Source: Rhodovulum sp. ES.010
Lineage (GTDB): Bacteria > Pseudomonadota > Alphaproteobacteria > Rhodobacterales > Rhodobacteraceae
DNA: 64,000 nucleotides
Direction of reading: 5' to 3'
NCBI RefSeq assembly: GCF_900142935.1
Contig: NZ_FSRS01000001.1
Span: 1,188,001-1,252,000 of the forward strand
Under the pieces are notes generated by a model, which did not search any database, was not told where the DNA came from, and saw only the letters and a list, made by a program, of their open reading frames with translations. Made by a program: the position numbers and the translations under genes. Numbering within the stretch: the first letter of the stretch is position 1; each line of letters opens with the position of its first letter. Positions 1-9,499 of the stretch are shown here, piece after piece.

Positions 1-1503
1 CGAGATCGCGATGCCGACCCCGCGCTCGGCGGCCATCCGGCAATGGATATCGCTGAGATCGAGCCGCGTCGGGTTCGCGTTGAGCTCCAGCACGCAGCCC
101 GCGTCGTGCGCGGCGTCCATGATCCGTTCCATACTGACCGAAGCCGGTTGGCGCCGGCCGATCAGCCGGCCGGTGGGGTGGCCGATAATGCCGACTCTGG
201 GATTGTCGATCGCCCGCAGGAACCGCGCGGTCTGGGCCTCTGCGTCGAGGTCGAGCCCCGCATGCAACGAAGCGACGACAAGGTCGAGCTTGTCGAGCTG
301 CGCGTCGATCTCATCGATCTGCGCCTCGAGCGCGCTGGCAGAGAGCCCTCCCGCCTGGGTCTGCTTTTCGAGTGATCGGTGATCGCGAGGTAGTCGTAGC
401 CGCGCGCCCGCGCCGCTTCGGCCATCTCGCGTAGCGTGTTCTTGCCGTCCGAGCCGGTCGTGTGCGCATGCAGATCGCCCCGCATGGCGTCGAGGGTCAC
501 GAGATCGGGAAGGTCGCCCGCCTCCGCCGCCTCGATCTCGCCGCGATTCTCACGCAAAACCGGGTCGATCCGTGGCAGGCCGATCGCCGCGTAGACCTCT
601 TCCTCGGTCGCGCCGGCGACGCGGGTTTCACCGTCGAACAACCCGTATTCGTTGAGCTTCAGCCCGCGCGCCTGCGCCCGGCGCCCGGCGCCGTCCGGCG
701 ATGTTGTGCGCCTTGGAGCCGGTGAAATAGTGCATCGCCGCGCCCCAACTCTCTTTCGCGACGACGCGCAGGTCCACCTGCATCCCCGACCGCAGCCGCA
801 CCGTCGAGCGCGTCTTGCCGTGCGAGGCGACCTCCTCGATCTCGTCGTAGTGGACGAACCGATCTATGACCGCGCCCCCCGCATCCCCGGCAGCGAGGAT
901 ATCGAGGTCGCCGACCGTCTCCTGGCAGCGGCGATAGCCGCCCGCGATCTCGGCCGTCTCGACACCGTCGATTTCGCGGATCCAGGCGATCAGCGGCTCG
1001 GCGAATTCCTCGGCCACGTCGCGCCGGGTGCGCCGTTCCTCGAGATCGCCGGCCTCCAGCGCCGCCCGGATCTTCGCCTCGGTCTTCGCGCCGAAGCCCG
1101 CGATCTCCGCGATTCGCTCCTCCTTCACGGCCCGCTCCAGGTCGTCGATGGAGGCGAGGTCCAGCGCCTCGAACAGCGCCCGCGCCCGTTTGGGGCCGAT
1201 GCCGGGGATGCGGGTCGCTTGGACCACGGCCTCGGGCATGGTGTCGGACAGCTCGTCCAGCAAGGACAGGTGGCCGGTGCGCGCGATCTGGGCGATCTTT
1301 CCCGCGAGGTCCTCTCCGATATCGGGCAGGGCCGAGAGGTCCTCGCCTGCCTCCACCATGTCGGCCACGCGCCGGCTCTGGTCGCGAACGGTGGTTGCCG
1401 CGTTGCGGTAGGCCCGCACGCGAAACCGGTTGGCCCCGCGAATCTCCAGAAAGTCCGCGACGTGATCGAAGATCGCCGCGACTTCGCTGTTATGCACGGG
1501 CAT
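1..1503 (-). pseudogene. polX: DNA polymerase X (PolX, pol beta-like + PHP), two frameshifts, cut by window start
   Basis: Bacterial PolX couples a pol beta-like gap-filling polymerase to a C-terminal PHP exonuclease and acts in base-excision repair. ATG at 1501-1503 is preceded by GGAGGT at good spacing. The first frame (to about 690) gives helix-hairpin-helix repeats (IPGIGPKRARAL), the palm motif GDLDIL and the family motif [11 protein letters not shown]. The reading frame then shifts: an exact tandem copy of a 7-bp unit at 674-687 is present, and removing one copy restores [15 protein letters not shown]. The second frame continues through [20 protein letters not shown] to the PHP start [13 protein letters not shown] and AITDHSK. 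A second shift follows at the A4/T4 run at 365-368, where one missing base restores [17 protein letters not shown] and the PHP domain up to the window edge. Either a real pseudogene or one real mutation plus one homopolymer error. Family identification is firm; the inactivation is read directly from the sequence. Confidence 0.85.
674..687. repeat. 7-bp tandem duplication inside polX
   Basis: The unit GCGCCCG occurs twice, at 674-680 and 681-687, and is followed by a partial third copy (GCGCC). Deleting one copy exactly restores the conserved PolX frame, so the duplication is the cause of the first frameshift. Short repeats of this kind can expand and contract by slippage, so phase-variable or reversible inactivation is possible but unproven. 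Confidence 0.8.
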
Positions 1504-1677
1504 CGGCGCCACCTCCCCCTATCCCACGATCCGCCGGACGGTCGCCGCGTCAAGCCGCATGGTCGCGCGCCTCGCCGAGCGTCCTGCCGGGCCGCCTCCT
1601 GACAAACGCGGGACGGCCGCCACCGTTTCGGTCGCGGCCGCTTTTCGGTCGGGCTGGATCGTCGCCGGGCGAGCGGC

Positions 1678-4389
1678 TCAGAAGTCCTGCCACCCCCCGC
1701 CGCCGGCGGCGGCGCTGCGCGGCTCGGCGCCACGCGGCGCGCTTCCGGCGGCCGGCTTGCCCGGCGCCGCCGTCGGGACGGCGCGCATTGCGCCGACCCC
1801 CGCGGCCCCGGCTCCGTCGCGCAGGCGGAACTGGGCGACGCGCTCCTGCAGATGCGTGGCCTCGCTCTTGAGGGTCATCGCGGCCGCGGTGGTTTCCTCG
1901 ACCATCGCGGCGTTCTGCTGGGTGACCTGGTCGAGATGAGACATCCCGGTATTGATCTCACCGATACCAACCGACTGCTCTTGGGCGCCCGTCGCGATGC
2001 CGCCGACAAGATCGGCGATCGAGGCGACGCGGGACACGATATCGCCCAGCGCCTCGCCGGCGCGGTTGACCAGCGTCACGCCGGACTCGACATGGTCGGA
2101 ACTCGCCGAGATCAGCTCCTTGATCTCGTGCGCCGCTTCCGACGACCGCTGCGCCAGCGCGCGCACCTCGGAGGCGACCACGGCGAAGCCGCGGCCCGCC
2201 TCGCCCGCCCGCGCCGCCTCGACGCCGGCGTTGAGCGCCAGGAGGTTGGTCTGGAACGCGATGTCGTCGATCACGCCGATGATCTGGCTGATCTCGTCGG
2301 AGGAGCGCTTGATCTCGCCCATCGCATCGACGGCGTCGGAGACGACGCGGCCCGAGGCCTCGGCATCGCCGCGGGCATCCTGGACGACCTGGTCGACCTC
2401 GCCCGCGCTATCGGCCGCGGAGCGCACCGAACTGGTCAGCTCGTCCAGCGCGGCGGCGGTTTCCTCCAGCGTCGCGGCCTGGGTCTCGGTCCGGTGCGAG
2501 AGATCGTCCGAGGCGGAACTGATCTCGTCGGCGCGGGCCGTGATCTCGATCGCGTTCTCGACCACCGAACCGACCAAGTCGTTCAGCGCGCCGAGGGTGG
2601 CGTTGAAGTCGTGGCGCAACTCCTCGTACTCGTCTGGGAAGGCCGTATCGAGGCTTGCGGTCAGATCGCCCGTGGCAAGGCCGCGCAGCGCCTCGGCCAG
2701 GCTTTCCACGACCTCGCGTTGCGCCTGGGCATGCGCGTGGCGCTCGGCCTCGATCCTCTCGTGCTCCTGCTGCATCTCCTCGCGCTCGATCAGCTTGTCG
2801 CGGAAGATCGCCAGCGCGCGCGCCTGCCGGCCAAGTTCGCCGCCGCGGAAGCGGATGTCGCTGACAAGGGACAGGTCGTATTCCCCGCGCGAGAGCTTTT
2901 CGGTGGTGCGCGTCAGGCGCGCCAGCGGCCCCAGCACCATCAGCCAGGTCAGGACAGGCGCGATCGCGACGATGCCCAGCGCGCCCATCGCGACCAGGTT
3001 CATGCGCGTCTCCGCCCGCTCGGCCTGCACCAAAAGCCCGTCGCCCGCGGTTACCGCCGAGGCCATCATCTGCTCGGAATGCATCGACGCGGCCTCCGCG
3101 ATCCGGCGCAGCCAGACCAGCGCGACCTTGGAGGTCGCGAGCGCGGCACTCTCGGCGTCGAGCATCGCCGCCCGCGTCGCCACGACGCCGGTCTCGGGGT
3201 CGGCCACCGCGACGATCCGGTCGATCATCGCCACCACGTCGTCGCTGACGAAGGCACCGTCGCGCAGGGCGACAAGCTCGGCAACCGCGGCGTCGAGCCG
3301 GGCCTGCGCGGCATCCGCCGCGTCGAAATCGTCGGCCGTGGCGCCGAGATAGGTTTCGGCCATCAGCGTCTCGACGGCGATCTGGATCGCGTCGGCATCG
3401 CGAAGCTGCTGGATCTCGTTCTCCATCAGCCGCACGATCGCCTCTTCGTTGAAGCTCGCCGCATAGTCCGCGCTTTCGTGCAGGAGCGCGATCCGTTCAT
3501 CGATCACCTCCGACAGCACGGTGCGGGCAGTCTCGTGCAGCGCCATGATCTCGCCCGGACGCACGCGCCCCCCGTCGAGCGTCGCGGCGAAGGTGGCTTC
3601 GGCCTCGCGCAGCATCGGCATGTGGTCGGTCATGGCATCGCCCGCCTCAAGCCGGTCGAGTTCGTCGCGCAGGGTCTCCAGCGCCCCGGCCGCGAGCGTG
3701 TCCAGCGAAACCGCCAGCAAGGCGTCCGAGGTCGCGCCGCGTGCGAGCGTGAGACCGGTCAGCAGGTTGAGACCGCCCCGCACCCGCAGGATCAGCGAGA
3801 CGGAGGCGACGTCCTCGTCGACCAGCCAGTCCAGGCTTTGCGACAGCACCTCGACGGTCTGGTCGACGGCGAGCCCCATGTCATAGACCGCGTCGTCCGA
3901 AAGCTGTGCGAGCGCGGCATTGGCCTCGGCGGCCAGCGCGGTGTATTCGGCAATCGCGTCCTGCAGCGCCGCGCCCTTTTGGAAGCTGGCCTCCATCGCG
4001 CCGGCCATGTCGGCGAAGGATTGTTCGAGATCGGCCAGAAGCGCATTGATGTCGGCGGACTGATCGGCCGGCAGCGCGGCCATCGCATCCACGAGGTAGG
4101 ATTTCTGGACCTCGAAGGCGTCGCTGGCGTAGCGCACGCCCGCCGCATCCTCGGCCACCAGCATGTCGAACATCGCGTCCTTCATGTCGCCGGTGTAGGC
4201 CATCACCGTCTGGCTGTTGCGAATGCCCGGGATCTCTTCCCTCAGCAGGGCGTTGAGCGGCGGCGAGAGGGATTGGAACAGGCCGAGCCCGATCAGGACG
4301 GCACAAGCGATCATGCCGGCCATCGACGCGAGACTGAGCGCGATCTTCAGCGCAATACTGCCAAACAGGAAATTGACGACGTGACGCAT
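1678..4389 (-). CDS. Methyl-accepting chemotaxis protein, membrane-bound with large periplasmic sensor
   Basis: Chemoreceptor that relays periplasmic ligand signals to CheA/CheW. 903 residues from ATG 4389, which has GGAGGG just upstream; an upstream in-frame extension to 4734 lacks homology-like sequence and was not used. Membrane segment at about 10-38, a roughly 420-residue helical alanine-rich periplasmic region, second membrane segment about 462-487, HAMP about 488-540, then the methyl-accepting domain. The conserved hairpin tip [20 protein letters not shown] lies near residues 705-725. The protein ends in GGWQDF, matching the W-x-x-F tail pentapeptide that recruits CheR/CheB in many receptors. 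The periplasmic domain is larger than a simple four-helix bundle and gives no ligand clue. No che genes are adjacent, so it is a stand-alone receptor gene. Confidence 0.93.
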   Translation of the reverse strand: MRHVVNFLFGSIALKIALSLASMAGMIACAVLIGLGLFQSLSPPLNALLREEIPGIRNSQTVMAYTGDMKDAMFDMLVAEDAAGVRYASDAFEVQKSYLVDAMAALPADQSADINALLADLEQSFADMAGAMEASFQKGAALQDAIAEYTALAAEANAALAQLSDDAVYDMGLAVDQTVEVLSQSLDWLVDEDVASVSLILRVRGGLNLLTGLTLARGATSDALLAVSLDTLAAGALETLRDELDRLEAGDAMTDHMPMLREAEATFAATLDGGRVRPGEIMALHETARTVLSEVIDERIALLHESADYAASFNEEAIVRLMENEIQQLRDADAIQIAVETLMAETYLGATADDFDAADAAQARLDAAVAELVALRDGAFVSDDVVAMIDRIVAVADPETGVVATRAAMLDAESAALATSKVALVWLRRIAEAASMHSEQMMASAVTAGDGLLVQAERAETRMNLVAMGALGIVAIAPVLTWLMVLGPLARLTRTTEKLSRGEYDLSLVSDIRFRGGELGRQARALAIFRDKLIEREEMQQEHERIEAERHAHAQAQREVVESLAEALRGLATGDLTASLDTAFPDEYEELRHDFNATLGALNDLVGSVVENAIEITARADEISSASDDLSHRTETQAATLEETAAALDELTSSVRSAADSAGEVDQVVQDARGDAEASGRVVSDAVDAMGEIKRSSDEISQIIGVIDDIAFQTNLLALNAGVEAARAGEAGRGFAVVASEVRALAQRSSEAAHEIKELISASSDHVESGVTLVNRAGEALGDIVSRVASIADLVGGIATGAQEQSVGIGEINTGMSHLDQVTQQNAAMVEETTAAAMTLKSEATHLQERVAQFRLRDGAGAAGVGAMRAVPTAAPGKPAAGSAPRGAEPRSAAAGGGGWQDF

Positions 4390-4791
4390 GGTGCCCTCCG
4401 GATTGGGCGTCGCGGAATGGGAAACCGGCAGGCATTCTGGCCGCCCGGTTCGGTGTGTTCCGGGCGCGTGTCCGGGGCCGTCTTGGCCCCCTGGCAACAC
4501 ACCCGTTCGGTTCATCCCGGCCGATGGGCCGGGCTTCACGATGCGGAAGGCGGAACTCCGAGACCGGCGAAGGTTGCTCGTCCGCACCGCGTGTATGCCG
4601 ACGAGTATGGCCGGAATGATTAACGGCCCCTTGCGCCGAGCCGGATTCGGGTGCGGACTTCGATTAAAAAAGCAGCGAAATTCCCGGTGGAAAAAGCCGT
4701 GGCACGGACGAACGCGCCGGGGCTTGCCGCCCAAAGGCCCGCATCTGCGGGGGCATCGGGGCCGGCTGCGCCTTGGCCCGCCCCGCCGGTG
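4390..4791. other. Intergenic region upstream of the chemoreceptor
   Basis: About 400 bases without a supportable gene. It should hold the promoter of the minus-strand chemoreceptor gene and the 3' end of the small membrane-protein gene transcript that runs in from 4792. A short A-rich patch (GATTAAAAAAGCAG near 4664-4677) stands out from the GC-rich background. I could not identify a clear sigma-28 or housekeeping promoter, and no convincing terminator hairpin with a T tract was found. Confidence 0.4.
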
Positions 4792-5055
4792 TCAGGCGCG
4801 ACGGCGGTTCGCGACCGCGGCGAGGACCGCCCAGAGCATGCAGATCGGCAAGGTCAGCACCACGCCGAGACCCAGTGTCGGAAGCGCCACGAGAAGGGTC
4901 GCGGCAACCATCACGATCGCCCCGATGCGCGTGGAATATGCCATTCCGAACGGGCCCATAAGGAGTGTCGCGAGAAAGGCGACGGCGACATCCTGACCGG
5001 GGGCGTCGAAGCCCTTGGCCAGGTCCGCCTGGGGGGAGAGTCCGGTTGCTGTCAT
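4792..5055 (-). CDS. Small two-segment membrane protein, unknown function
   Basis: 87 residues from ATG 5055, preceded by AAGGAA at normal spacing; the longer frame to 5178 has a low-complexity, charged N-terminus and was not used. After a polar N-terminal stretch containing GFDAPGQDVAVAF there are two adjacent hydrophobic segments, about 28-45 and 50-75, and the protein ends in NRRRA, consistent with a positive-inside C-terminus. I do not recognise a named family; it could be a YqaE/Pmp3-like or DUF-type small inner-membrane protein. It is monocistronic, lying between the chemoreceptor and the MarR remnant. Confidence 0.6.
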   Translation of the reverse strand: MTATGLSPQADLAKGFDAPGQDVAVAFLATLLMGPFGMAYSTRIGAIVMVAATLLVALPTLGLGVVLTLPICMLWAVLAAVANRRRA

Positions 5056-5249
5056 GATCGTTCCTTTCCGGTTAGGGGCGGCCCCGAACCGCCGGGCCCG
5101 CCGAACCCGTCCAGCGTCCTCTCCGAATGGGGTGGAATTCCGCCGCCGGGGCGTGGGCGGCGGATCCTTTTCAGACAATTGGATGTACTTTCCGGCGCAG
5201 CACTGCCCTGCGCAGAGGGGATCCCGGCCTCACGGCAATCTCTTGATAA

Positions 5250-5591
5250 TTATTCTATATGTAACCGCCCTTGCGGCCGAATCAGGTCTCCGAGGGCCGG
5301 CGGGCCCGCCCCTCGCCCGCCTTGGGCCCGGCAAGTCGCAGAAGGCAGGCCCGCAGCACCGCGCACGGCCCGCGACACCTTTGTCTTGTGCGTGTGCGCC
5401 AGCCGCCCGAGCTGCGTCGCCGTCATCGGCCCATCGCGCCCGAGGTTGAACAGCACGCGCCATTCCGTTCGGCGCATCCCGTACGCGGCGCGGTAGATGT
5501 CCTGAAAATCCCGCGCTCGCGGCCTCGGCCGCGCGGTTAGTTGATAGGGCAGGAACGCGGCCAGGTCGAACTCCGTTTCAGGCGGCATCAT
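5250..5591 (-). pseudogene. MarR-family regulator remnant (C-terminal half eroded)
   Basis: The first 80 or so residues from ATG 5591 read as a MarR regulator: YRAAYGMRRTEWRVLFNLG followed by the recognition-helix region MTATQLGRLAHTHKTKVSRA. MarR proteins run about 140-150 residues, with a winged hairpin and a final dimerisation helix after the recognition helix. Here the sequence after KVSRAVR turns into a Gly/Ala/Arg/Pro-rich stretch with no wing motif (DRR), and it stops at residue 113. No alternative frame restores a full wing. The gene faces away from hmgA, the usual place for a local repressor of homogentisate degradation. I infer a decayed repressor gene; a very divergent but functional protein is less likely. 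Confidence 0.55.
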
Positions 5592-5614
5592 CTTCCCGGT
5601 ATTTGGCGTTGATA

Positions 5615-5628
5615 GTTACAAACGTAAC
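5615..5628. promoter_or_regulatory. Inverted repeat, probable MarR-type operator of hmgA
   Basis: GTTAC-AAAC-GTAAC forms a perfect 5-bp inverted repeat with a 4-base centre, located between the divergent MarR remnant (start 5591) and hmgA (start 5658), 30 bp before the hmgA ATG. Size and position fit a dimeric winged-helix operator. The assignment is inference; no regulator has been matched to it. Confidence 0.45.
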
Positions 5629-5657
5629 ATTTACCCAATCCCCCAGACAGGGAGGAC

Positions 5658-7022
5658 ATGGTGGACGACCGCGCGCGCATCTCCGGGCTGGTGCAGGCCC
5701 ACACGCCCGTCGGGACGCATCCGGGCTACATGCCGGGCTTCGGCAACGATTTCGAGACCGAGGCGCTGCCGGGCGCTCTGCCCCAGGGGATGAACAGCCC
5801 GCAGAAATGCGCCTACGGGCTTTATGGCGAACAGCTTTCGGGTACCGCCTTCACCGCGCCGAGCCACCAGAACGAACGCACCTGGTGCTATCGCATCCGG
5901 CCCTCGGTCAAGCATTCGGGCCGGTTCCGGAAGATCGAGATGCCCTACTGGAAGTCGGCGCCGCATGTCCTGCCCGACGTGGTCAGCCTGGGCCAGTACC
6001 GCTGGGACCCGGTGCCGCATTTCGATGCGCCGCTGAGCTTCGTGAGCGGCATGCGCACGATGACCACGGCGGGCGACGTGACCACTCAGACCGGGATGGC
6101 CGCGCATGTCTACCTGGTCACCGCGTCGATGGAGGACGAATATTTCTACTCCGCCGACAGCGAGCTTCTGGTCGTGCCGCAGGAGGGGCGGCTGCGCTTC
6201 TGCACCGAGCTGGGGGTGATCGACCTGGAGCCCAAGGAGATCGCGCTGATCCCGCGCGGGCTGGTCTACCGGGTGGAATTGGACGAAGGCCCCGCCCGCG
6301 GCTTCGTCTGCGAGAATTACGGGCAGAAGTTCGAGCTGCCGGGCCGCGGGCCCATCGGCGCCAACTGCATGGCGAACCGGCGCGATTTCAAGACGCCGGT
6401 CGCCGCCTTCGAGGACCGCGAGGTGCCAAGCCGGATGATCGTGAAATGGGGCGGGCAGTTCCACGCATGCGAGATCCCTCATTCGCCCCTCGACGTGGTC
6501 GCCTGGCACGGCAATTACGCGCCCTGCAAATACGATCTGCGCAATTACTGCCCGATCGGTGCGATCCTGTTCGACCATCCCGACCCGTCGATCTTCACCG
6601 TGCTGACCGCGCCCTCGGGCGTGCCGGGAACCACGAATATCGACTTCGTGCTGTTCCGCGAGCGCTGGATGGTGATGGAGGACACGTTCCGCCCGCCATG
6701 GTACCACAAGAACGTCATGTCCGAGCTGATGGGCAACATCTACGGCCGGTACGACGCGAAGCCGCAGGGTTTCGTGCCGGGCGGCATGAGCCTGCACAAC
6801 TGCATGCTGCCGCACGGGCCGGACCGCGAGGCGTTCGAGAAGGCGACGAATGCGGAGCTGGCGCCACAGAAGCTCGACAACACCATGTCCTTCATGTTCG
6901 AGACCCGTTTTCCGCAGCAGCTGACGGAATTCGCGGCGCGCGAGGCGCCCCTGCAGGACGACTATATCGACTGCTGGAAGGACCTCGAAAAGAAGTTCGA
7001 CGGCACGCCGGAGGGCAAGTGA
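5658..7022 (+). CDS. hmgA: Homogentisate 1,2-dioxygenase
   Basis: Fe(II) ring-cleaving dioxygenase of tyrosine/phenylalanine catabolism, converting homogentisate to 4-maleylacetoacetate in the cytoplasm. 454 residues, close to the family length. The start ATG has GGGAGG directly upstream. The iron triad is visible as H350 and E356 in WYHKNVMSE and H386 in [11 protein letters not shown], with the same spacing as in the human enzyme. The N-terminal [19 protein letters not shown] and SGTAFTAP motifs are typical. It is the first gene of a run with the FAH-family gene 13 bp downstream and the MBL-fold gene; a maleylacetoacetate isomerase is not in the window. Control is probably by the adjacent operator and a now broken MarR gene. 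Confidence 0.97.
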   Translation: MVDDRARISGLVQAHTPVGTHPGYMPGFGNDFETEALPGALPQGMNSPQKCAYGLYGEQLSGTAFTAPSHQNERTWCYRIRPSVKHSGRFRKIEMPYWKSAPHVLPDVVSLGQYRWDPVPHFDAPLSFVSGMRTMTTAGDVTTQTGMAAHVYLVTASMEDEYFYSADSELLVVPQEGRLRFCTELGVIDLEPKEIALIPRGLVYRVELDEGPARGFVCENYGQKFELPGRGPIGANCMANRRDFKTPVAAFEDREVPSRMIVKWGGQFHACEIPHSPLDVVAWHGNYAPCKYDLRNYCPIGAILFDHPDPSIFTVLTAPSGVPGTTNIDFVLFRERWMVMEDTFRPPWYHKNVMSELMGNIYGRYDAKPQGFVPGGMSLHNCMLPHGPDREAFEKATNAELAPQKLDNTMSFMFETRFPQQLTEFAAREAPLQDDYIDCWKDLEKKFDGTPEGK

Positions 7023-7035
7023 CGGGGCCCTTTCG

Positions 7036-7995
7036 GTGAAACTCGCCACGCTGAACGACGGCACGCCGGACGGGCGGCTGGTGGCGGTCTCGGACGACCT
7101 GACCACCCAGCGCGCCTGCACCGACCATACGTTCCAGGCCGCGCTCGACCATGACCGGCTGGTGCCGGCCTACGAAGAGCGGCCGTTCGACGCCCGGCTC
7201 TGCGCCGCCCCCCTGCCGCGTGCCTACCAGTTCCTCGACGGCTCGGCCTATGTGAACCACGTCGCGCTTGTCCGGCGGGCGCGCGGGGCCGAAATGCCCG
7301 GGCGGTTCTGGACCGACCCGCTGATGTACCAGGGCGCGTCCGACGGGTTCCTGGGCCCCACCGACGACATCGTGGGCGACCCCGCCTGGGGCATGGATTT
7401 CGAGGCGGAGGTGGCGGTGATCACCGGATATGTGCCCCGCGGCGCGAGCCCCGACCAGGCGGCCGGGGCGATCCGCTACGTTATGCTGCTGAACGACATC
7501 TCGCTGCGCGCCCTGATCCCGGAAGAACTATCAAAGGGGTTCGGCTTCGTGCAGTCGAAACCGCACTCGGCCTGCGCCCCCGTCGCGGTCAAGGTCGCGA
7601 CCTGCCCCGGCTGGCGCGACGGCCGGCTGCACGGAACGCTTTGCGTCGATCTGAACGGCGCGCCCTTCGGCCGGGTCGAGGCCGGCGAGGACATGACCTT
7701 CGACTTCCCGACGCTGATCGCGCATGCCGCGAGGACCCGGTCCCTCGGTCCGGGCACCGTTGTCGGCTCGGGCACAGTTTCGAACCGGGGTGCCGACGGG
7801 GGCCCCGGTGCGCCGGTGGCCGAGGGCGGCCGGGGCTATGCCTGCCTCGCCGAACAGCGCATGGTGGAGACGATCCGTGAGGGCGCGGCGCGCACGCCGT
7901 TCCTGCAGCCCGGCGACCGGGTGCGCATCTGGATGGACGACGCGGACGGTCGGCCGATCTTCGGCGCGATCGACCAGGAAGTGAGGGGAACATGA
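7036..7995 (+). CDS. Fumarylacetoacetate hydrolase family protein
   Basis: FAH-family hydrolase, by context most likely fumarylacetoacetase, which splits fumarylacetoacetate into fumarate and acetoacetate in the last step of homogentisate degradation. 319 residues from GTG 7036. The N-terminal MKLATLNDGTPDGRLV and the core MDFEAEVAVI and LLNDISLRALIPEEL are characteristic; the Glu-x-Glu and Asp residues in these motifs are the family's divalent-metal ligands. It is of the shorter bacterial type, not the 420-residue eukaryotic type. It starts 13 bp after hmgA and overlaps the next gene by ATGA, so the three genes are probably one transcript. Exact substrate rests on context. Confidence 0.88.
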   Translation: MKLATLNDGTPDGRLVAVSDDLTTQRACTDHTFQAALDHDRLVPAYEERPFDARLCAAPLPRAYQFLDGSAYVNHVALVRRARGAEMPGRFWTDPLMYQGASDGFLGPTDDIVGDPAWGMDFEAEVAVITGYVPRGASPDQAAGAIRYVMLLNDISLRALIPEELSKGFGFVQSKPHSACAPVAVKVATCPGWRDGRLHGTLCVDLNGAPFGRVEAGEDMTFDFPTLIAHAARTRSLGPGTVVGSGTVSNRGADGGPGAPVAEGGRGYACLAEQRMVETIREGAARTPFLQPGDRVRIWMDDADGRPIFGAIDQEVRGT

Positions 7996-8942
7996 GCAAG
8001 GCATTCGCGTCCGCGGGCGATCTCGCGGAAAAGACGGTGAGCTTCACCGAGGTGGGCGACGGGCTCTGGGCCTTCACCGCCGAGGGCGACCCGAATACCG
8101 GCGTCATCATCGGCGAGGACAGCGTGATGGTGGTCGATGCCCAGGCCACGCCCCGGCTGGCGGGCAAGGTGGTGGACGAGATCCGCCGCGTGACCGACAA
8201 GCCGATCAGCCATGTGGTTCTCACGCATTACCATGCGGTGCGGGTGCTGGGCGCCTCGGCCTATGGCGCGCGCGACATCGTGATGAGCGCGGCGGCCCGC
8301 GCCATGGTGGTCGAGCGCGGGCAGGAAGACTGGGACAGCGAATTCGCGCGCTTCCCGCGGCTCTTCGAGGGGCATGAGAGCATCCCGGGCCTGACCTGGC
8401 CAACGCTGACCTTCTCCGACCGGATGACCATCTACCTCGGGCGCCGGCGTGTGGACCTGGCCTTCCTCGGCCGCGCCCATACCGCGGGCGACATCGTCGC
8501 CTTCGTGCCCGACGCCAACGTGATGTTCACCGGCGACATCGTGGAATACCATTCGGCCTGCTATTGCGGCGACGCCCACCTGACCGAGTGGCCCGCGACG
8601 CTGGAGGCGATCCGCGCCTACGACCTCGACGCGATCGCGCCGGGCCGCGGCGATGCCCTGGTCGGCCGTGCGATGGTCGAGAAGGCGCTGGACAACACCG
8701 CCGATTTCGTCGCCTCGACCTACCGCTCGGTCGCCCGCGTCGCCCAGGGCGGCGGCACGCTGAAAGACGCGATGGCGGCCTGTCGCGCCACCTGCGACCC
8801 GAAATTCGGCGACTACGCAATCTACGAGCACTGCCTGCCTTTCAACGTCGCCCGCGCCTATGACGAGGCGCTGTGGATCGACACGCCGCGGATCTGGACC
8901 GCGGAGCGCGACCGCGAGATGTGGGATGCGCTGCAGGGCTAG
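7992..8942 (+). CDS. MBL-fold metallohydrolase with altered metal motif (HYHAVR)
   Basis: 316-residue metallo-beta-lactamase-fold protein. The canonical HxHxDH metal motif is replaced by H79-Y-H81-A-V-R84, so the Asp and His that bind the second zinc are missing; later elements are kept: H163 in GRAHTAGDIV and D182 in MFTGDIVEYHS. A Cys-rich patch SACYCGDAHL follows, and the C-terminal third has FGDYAIYEHCLPFNVARAYDE. It overlaps the FAH-family gene by ATGA and closes the homogentisate gene run, suggesting a linked role, perhaps hydrolysis or isomerisation of a ring-cleavage product. The activity is unknown. Its TAG stop shares CTAG with the convergent cobC stop. Confidence 0.8.
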   Translation: MSKAFASAGDLAEKTVSFTEVGDGLWAFTAEGDPNTGVIIGEDSVMVVDAQATPRLAGKVVDEIRRVTDKPISHVVLTHYHAVRVLGASAYGARDIVMSAAARAMVVERGQEDWDSEFARFPRLFEGHESIPGLTWPTLTFSDRMTIYLGRRRVDLAFLGRAHTAGDIVAFVPDANVMFTGDIVEYHSACYCGDAHLTEWPATLEAIRAYDLDAIAPGRGDALVGRAMVEKALDNTADFVASTYRSVARVAQGGGTLKDAMAACRATCDPKFGDYAIYEHCLPFNVARAYDEALWIDTPRIWTAERDREMWDALQG

Positions 8943-9499
8943 GCCGTCGCCCGGCCACCGGGCTGGGCGAGCGCCGACAGCTCGGCGGGGGAGAGGCGGA
9001 GCGTCTCGCCATAGGCGAAGCGGCTTTTCCACGTCTCGTCCCGGCCCAGCAGGTGCAGGGTGGCGCGCATGATCCCGGCATGGGTAACGGCCAGCCAGTC
9101 GCTGGCCGCACCCTGCTCGGCGAGGAAACCCGCCACGCGCGCGGTGAACTGGCCCACGCTTTCGCCGCCATGCGACCGGGCCTGCCAGAAATCCGCGGCC
9201 CAGGCGTCGAGTTCGCTGCGCGGCACCGCGTCCCAGGGCAGCCCCTCCCACGCGCCGAAATCGATCTCGATCAGGCGGGGCTCGATCTCGACCGTCAGGC
9301 CCCGTGCCCGGCCGATTTCCTCGGCCAGGGACCGGCAGCGCCGAAGCGGGCTGGTCAGGAGCCGCGTCACCAGCGGCAGACGCGTGATGATTTCCGCCGC
9401 CTCGGCCGCGAAATCGGGGCCGGGCGCGAGGTCGAGCCGGCCATAGCAGGTGCCCGGCGCGACGTCCGGCGCGGTGTGGCGCAGGAGGATCAGACCCAT
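8939..9499 (-). CDS. cobC: Histidine phosphatase, probable alpha-ribazole phosphatase
   Basis: 186 residues from ATG 9499. The N-terminal RHT motif (LILLRHTAP, catalytic His8) and the second His in VTHAGIMRATLHLLG define the histidine phosphatase (phosphoglycerate mutase-like) fold. Also present is LIEIDFGAWEGLPWD, typical of CobC/GpmB-like enzymes. The start codon overlaps the 3' end of cobS, so it is translationally linked to the final step of cobalamin assembly. That context supports removal of the 5'-phosphate from alpha-ribazole phosphate or from cobalamin phosphate. The in-frame extension to 9835 is the antisense shadow of cobS and was discarded. Confidence 0.82.
   Translation of the reverse strand: MGLILLRHTAPDVAPGTCYGRLDLAPGPDFAAEAAEIITRLPLVTRLLTSPLRRCRSLAEEIGRARGLTVEIEPRLIEIDFGAWEGLPWDAVPRSELDAWAADFWQARSHGGESVGQFTARVAGFLAEQGAASDWLAVTHAGIMRATLHLLGRDETWKSRFAYGETLRLSPAELSALAQPGGRATA

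Noticed and set aside
1852..4623. 923-codon open frame antisense to the chemoreceptor gene
   Set aside because: High GC removes stop codons from antisense frames; the translation is histidine/arginine/aspartate-rich without domains and mirrors the real gene.
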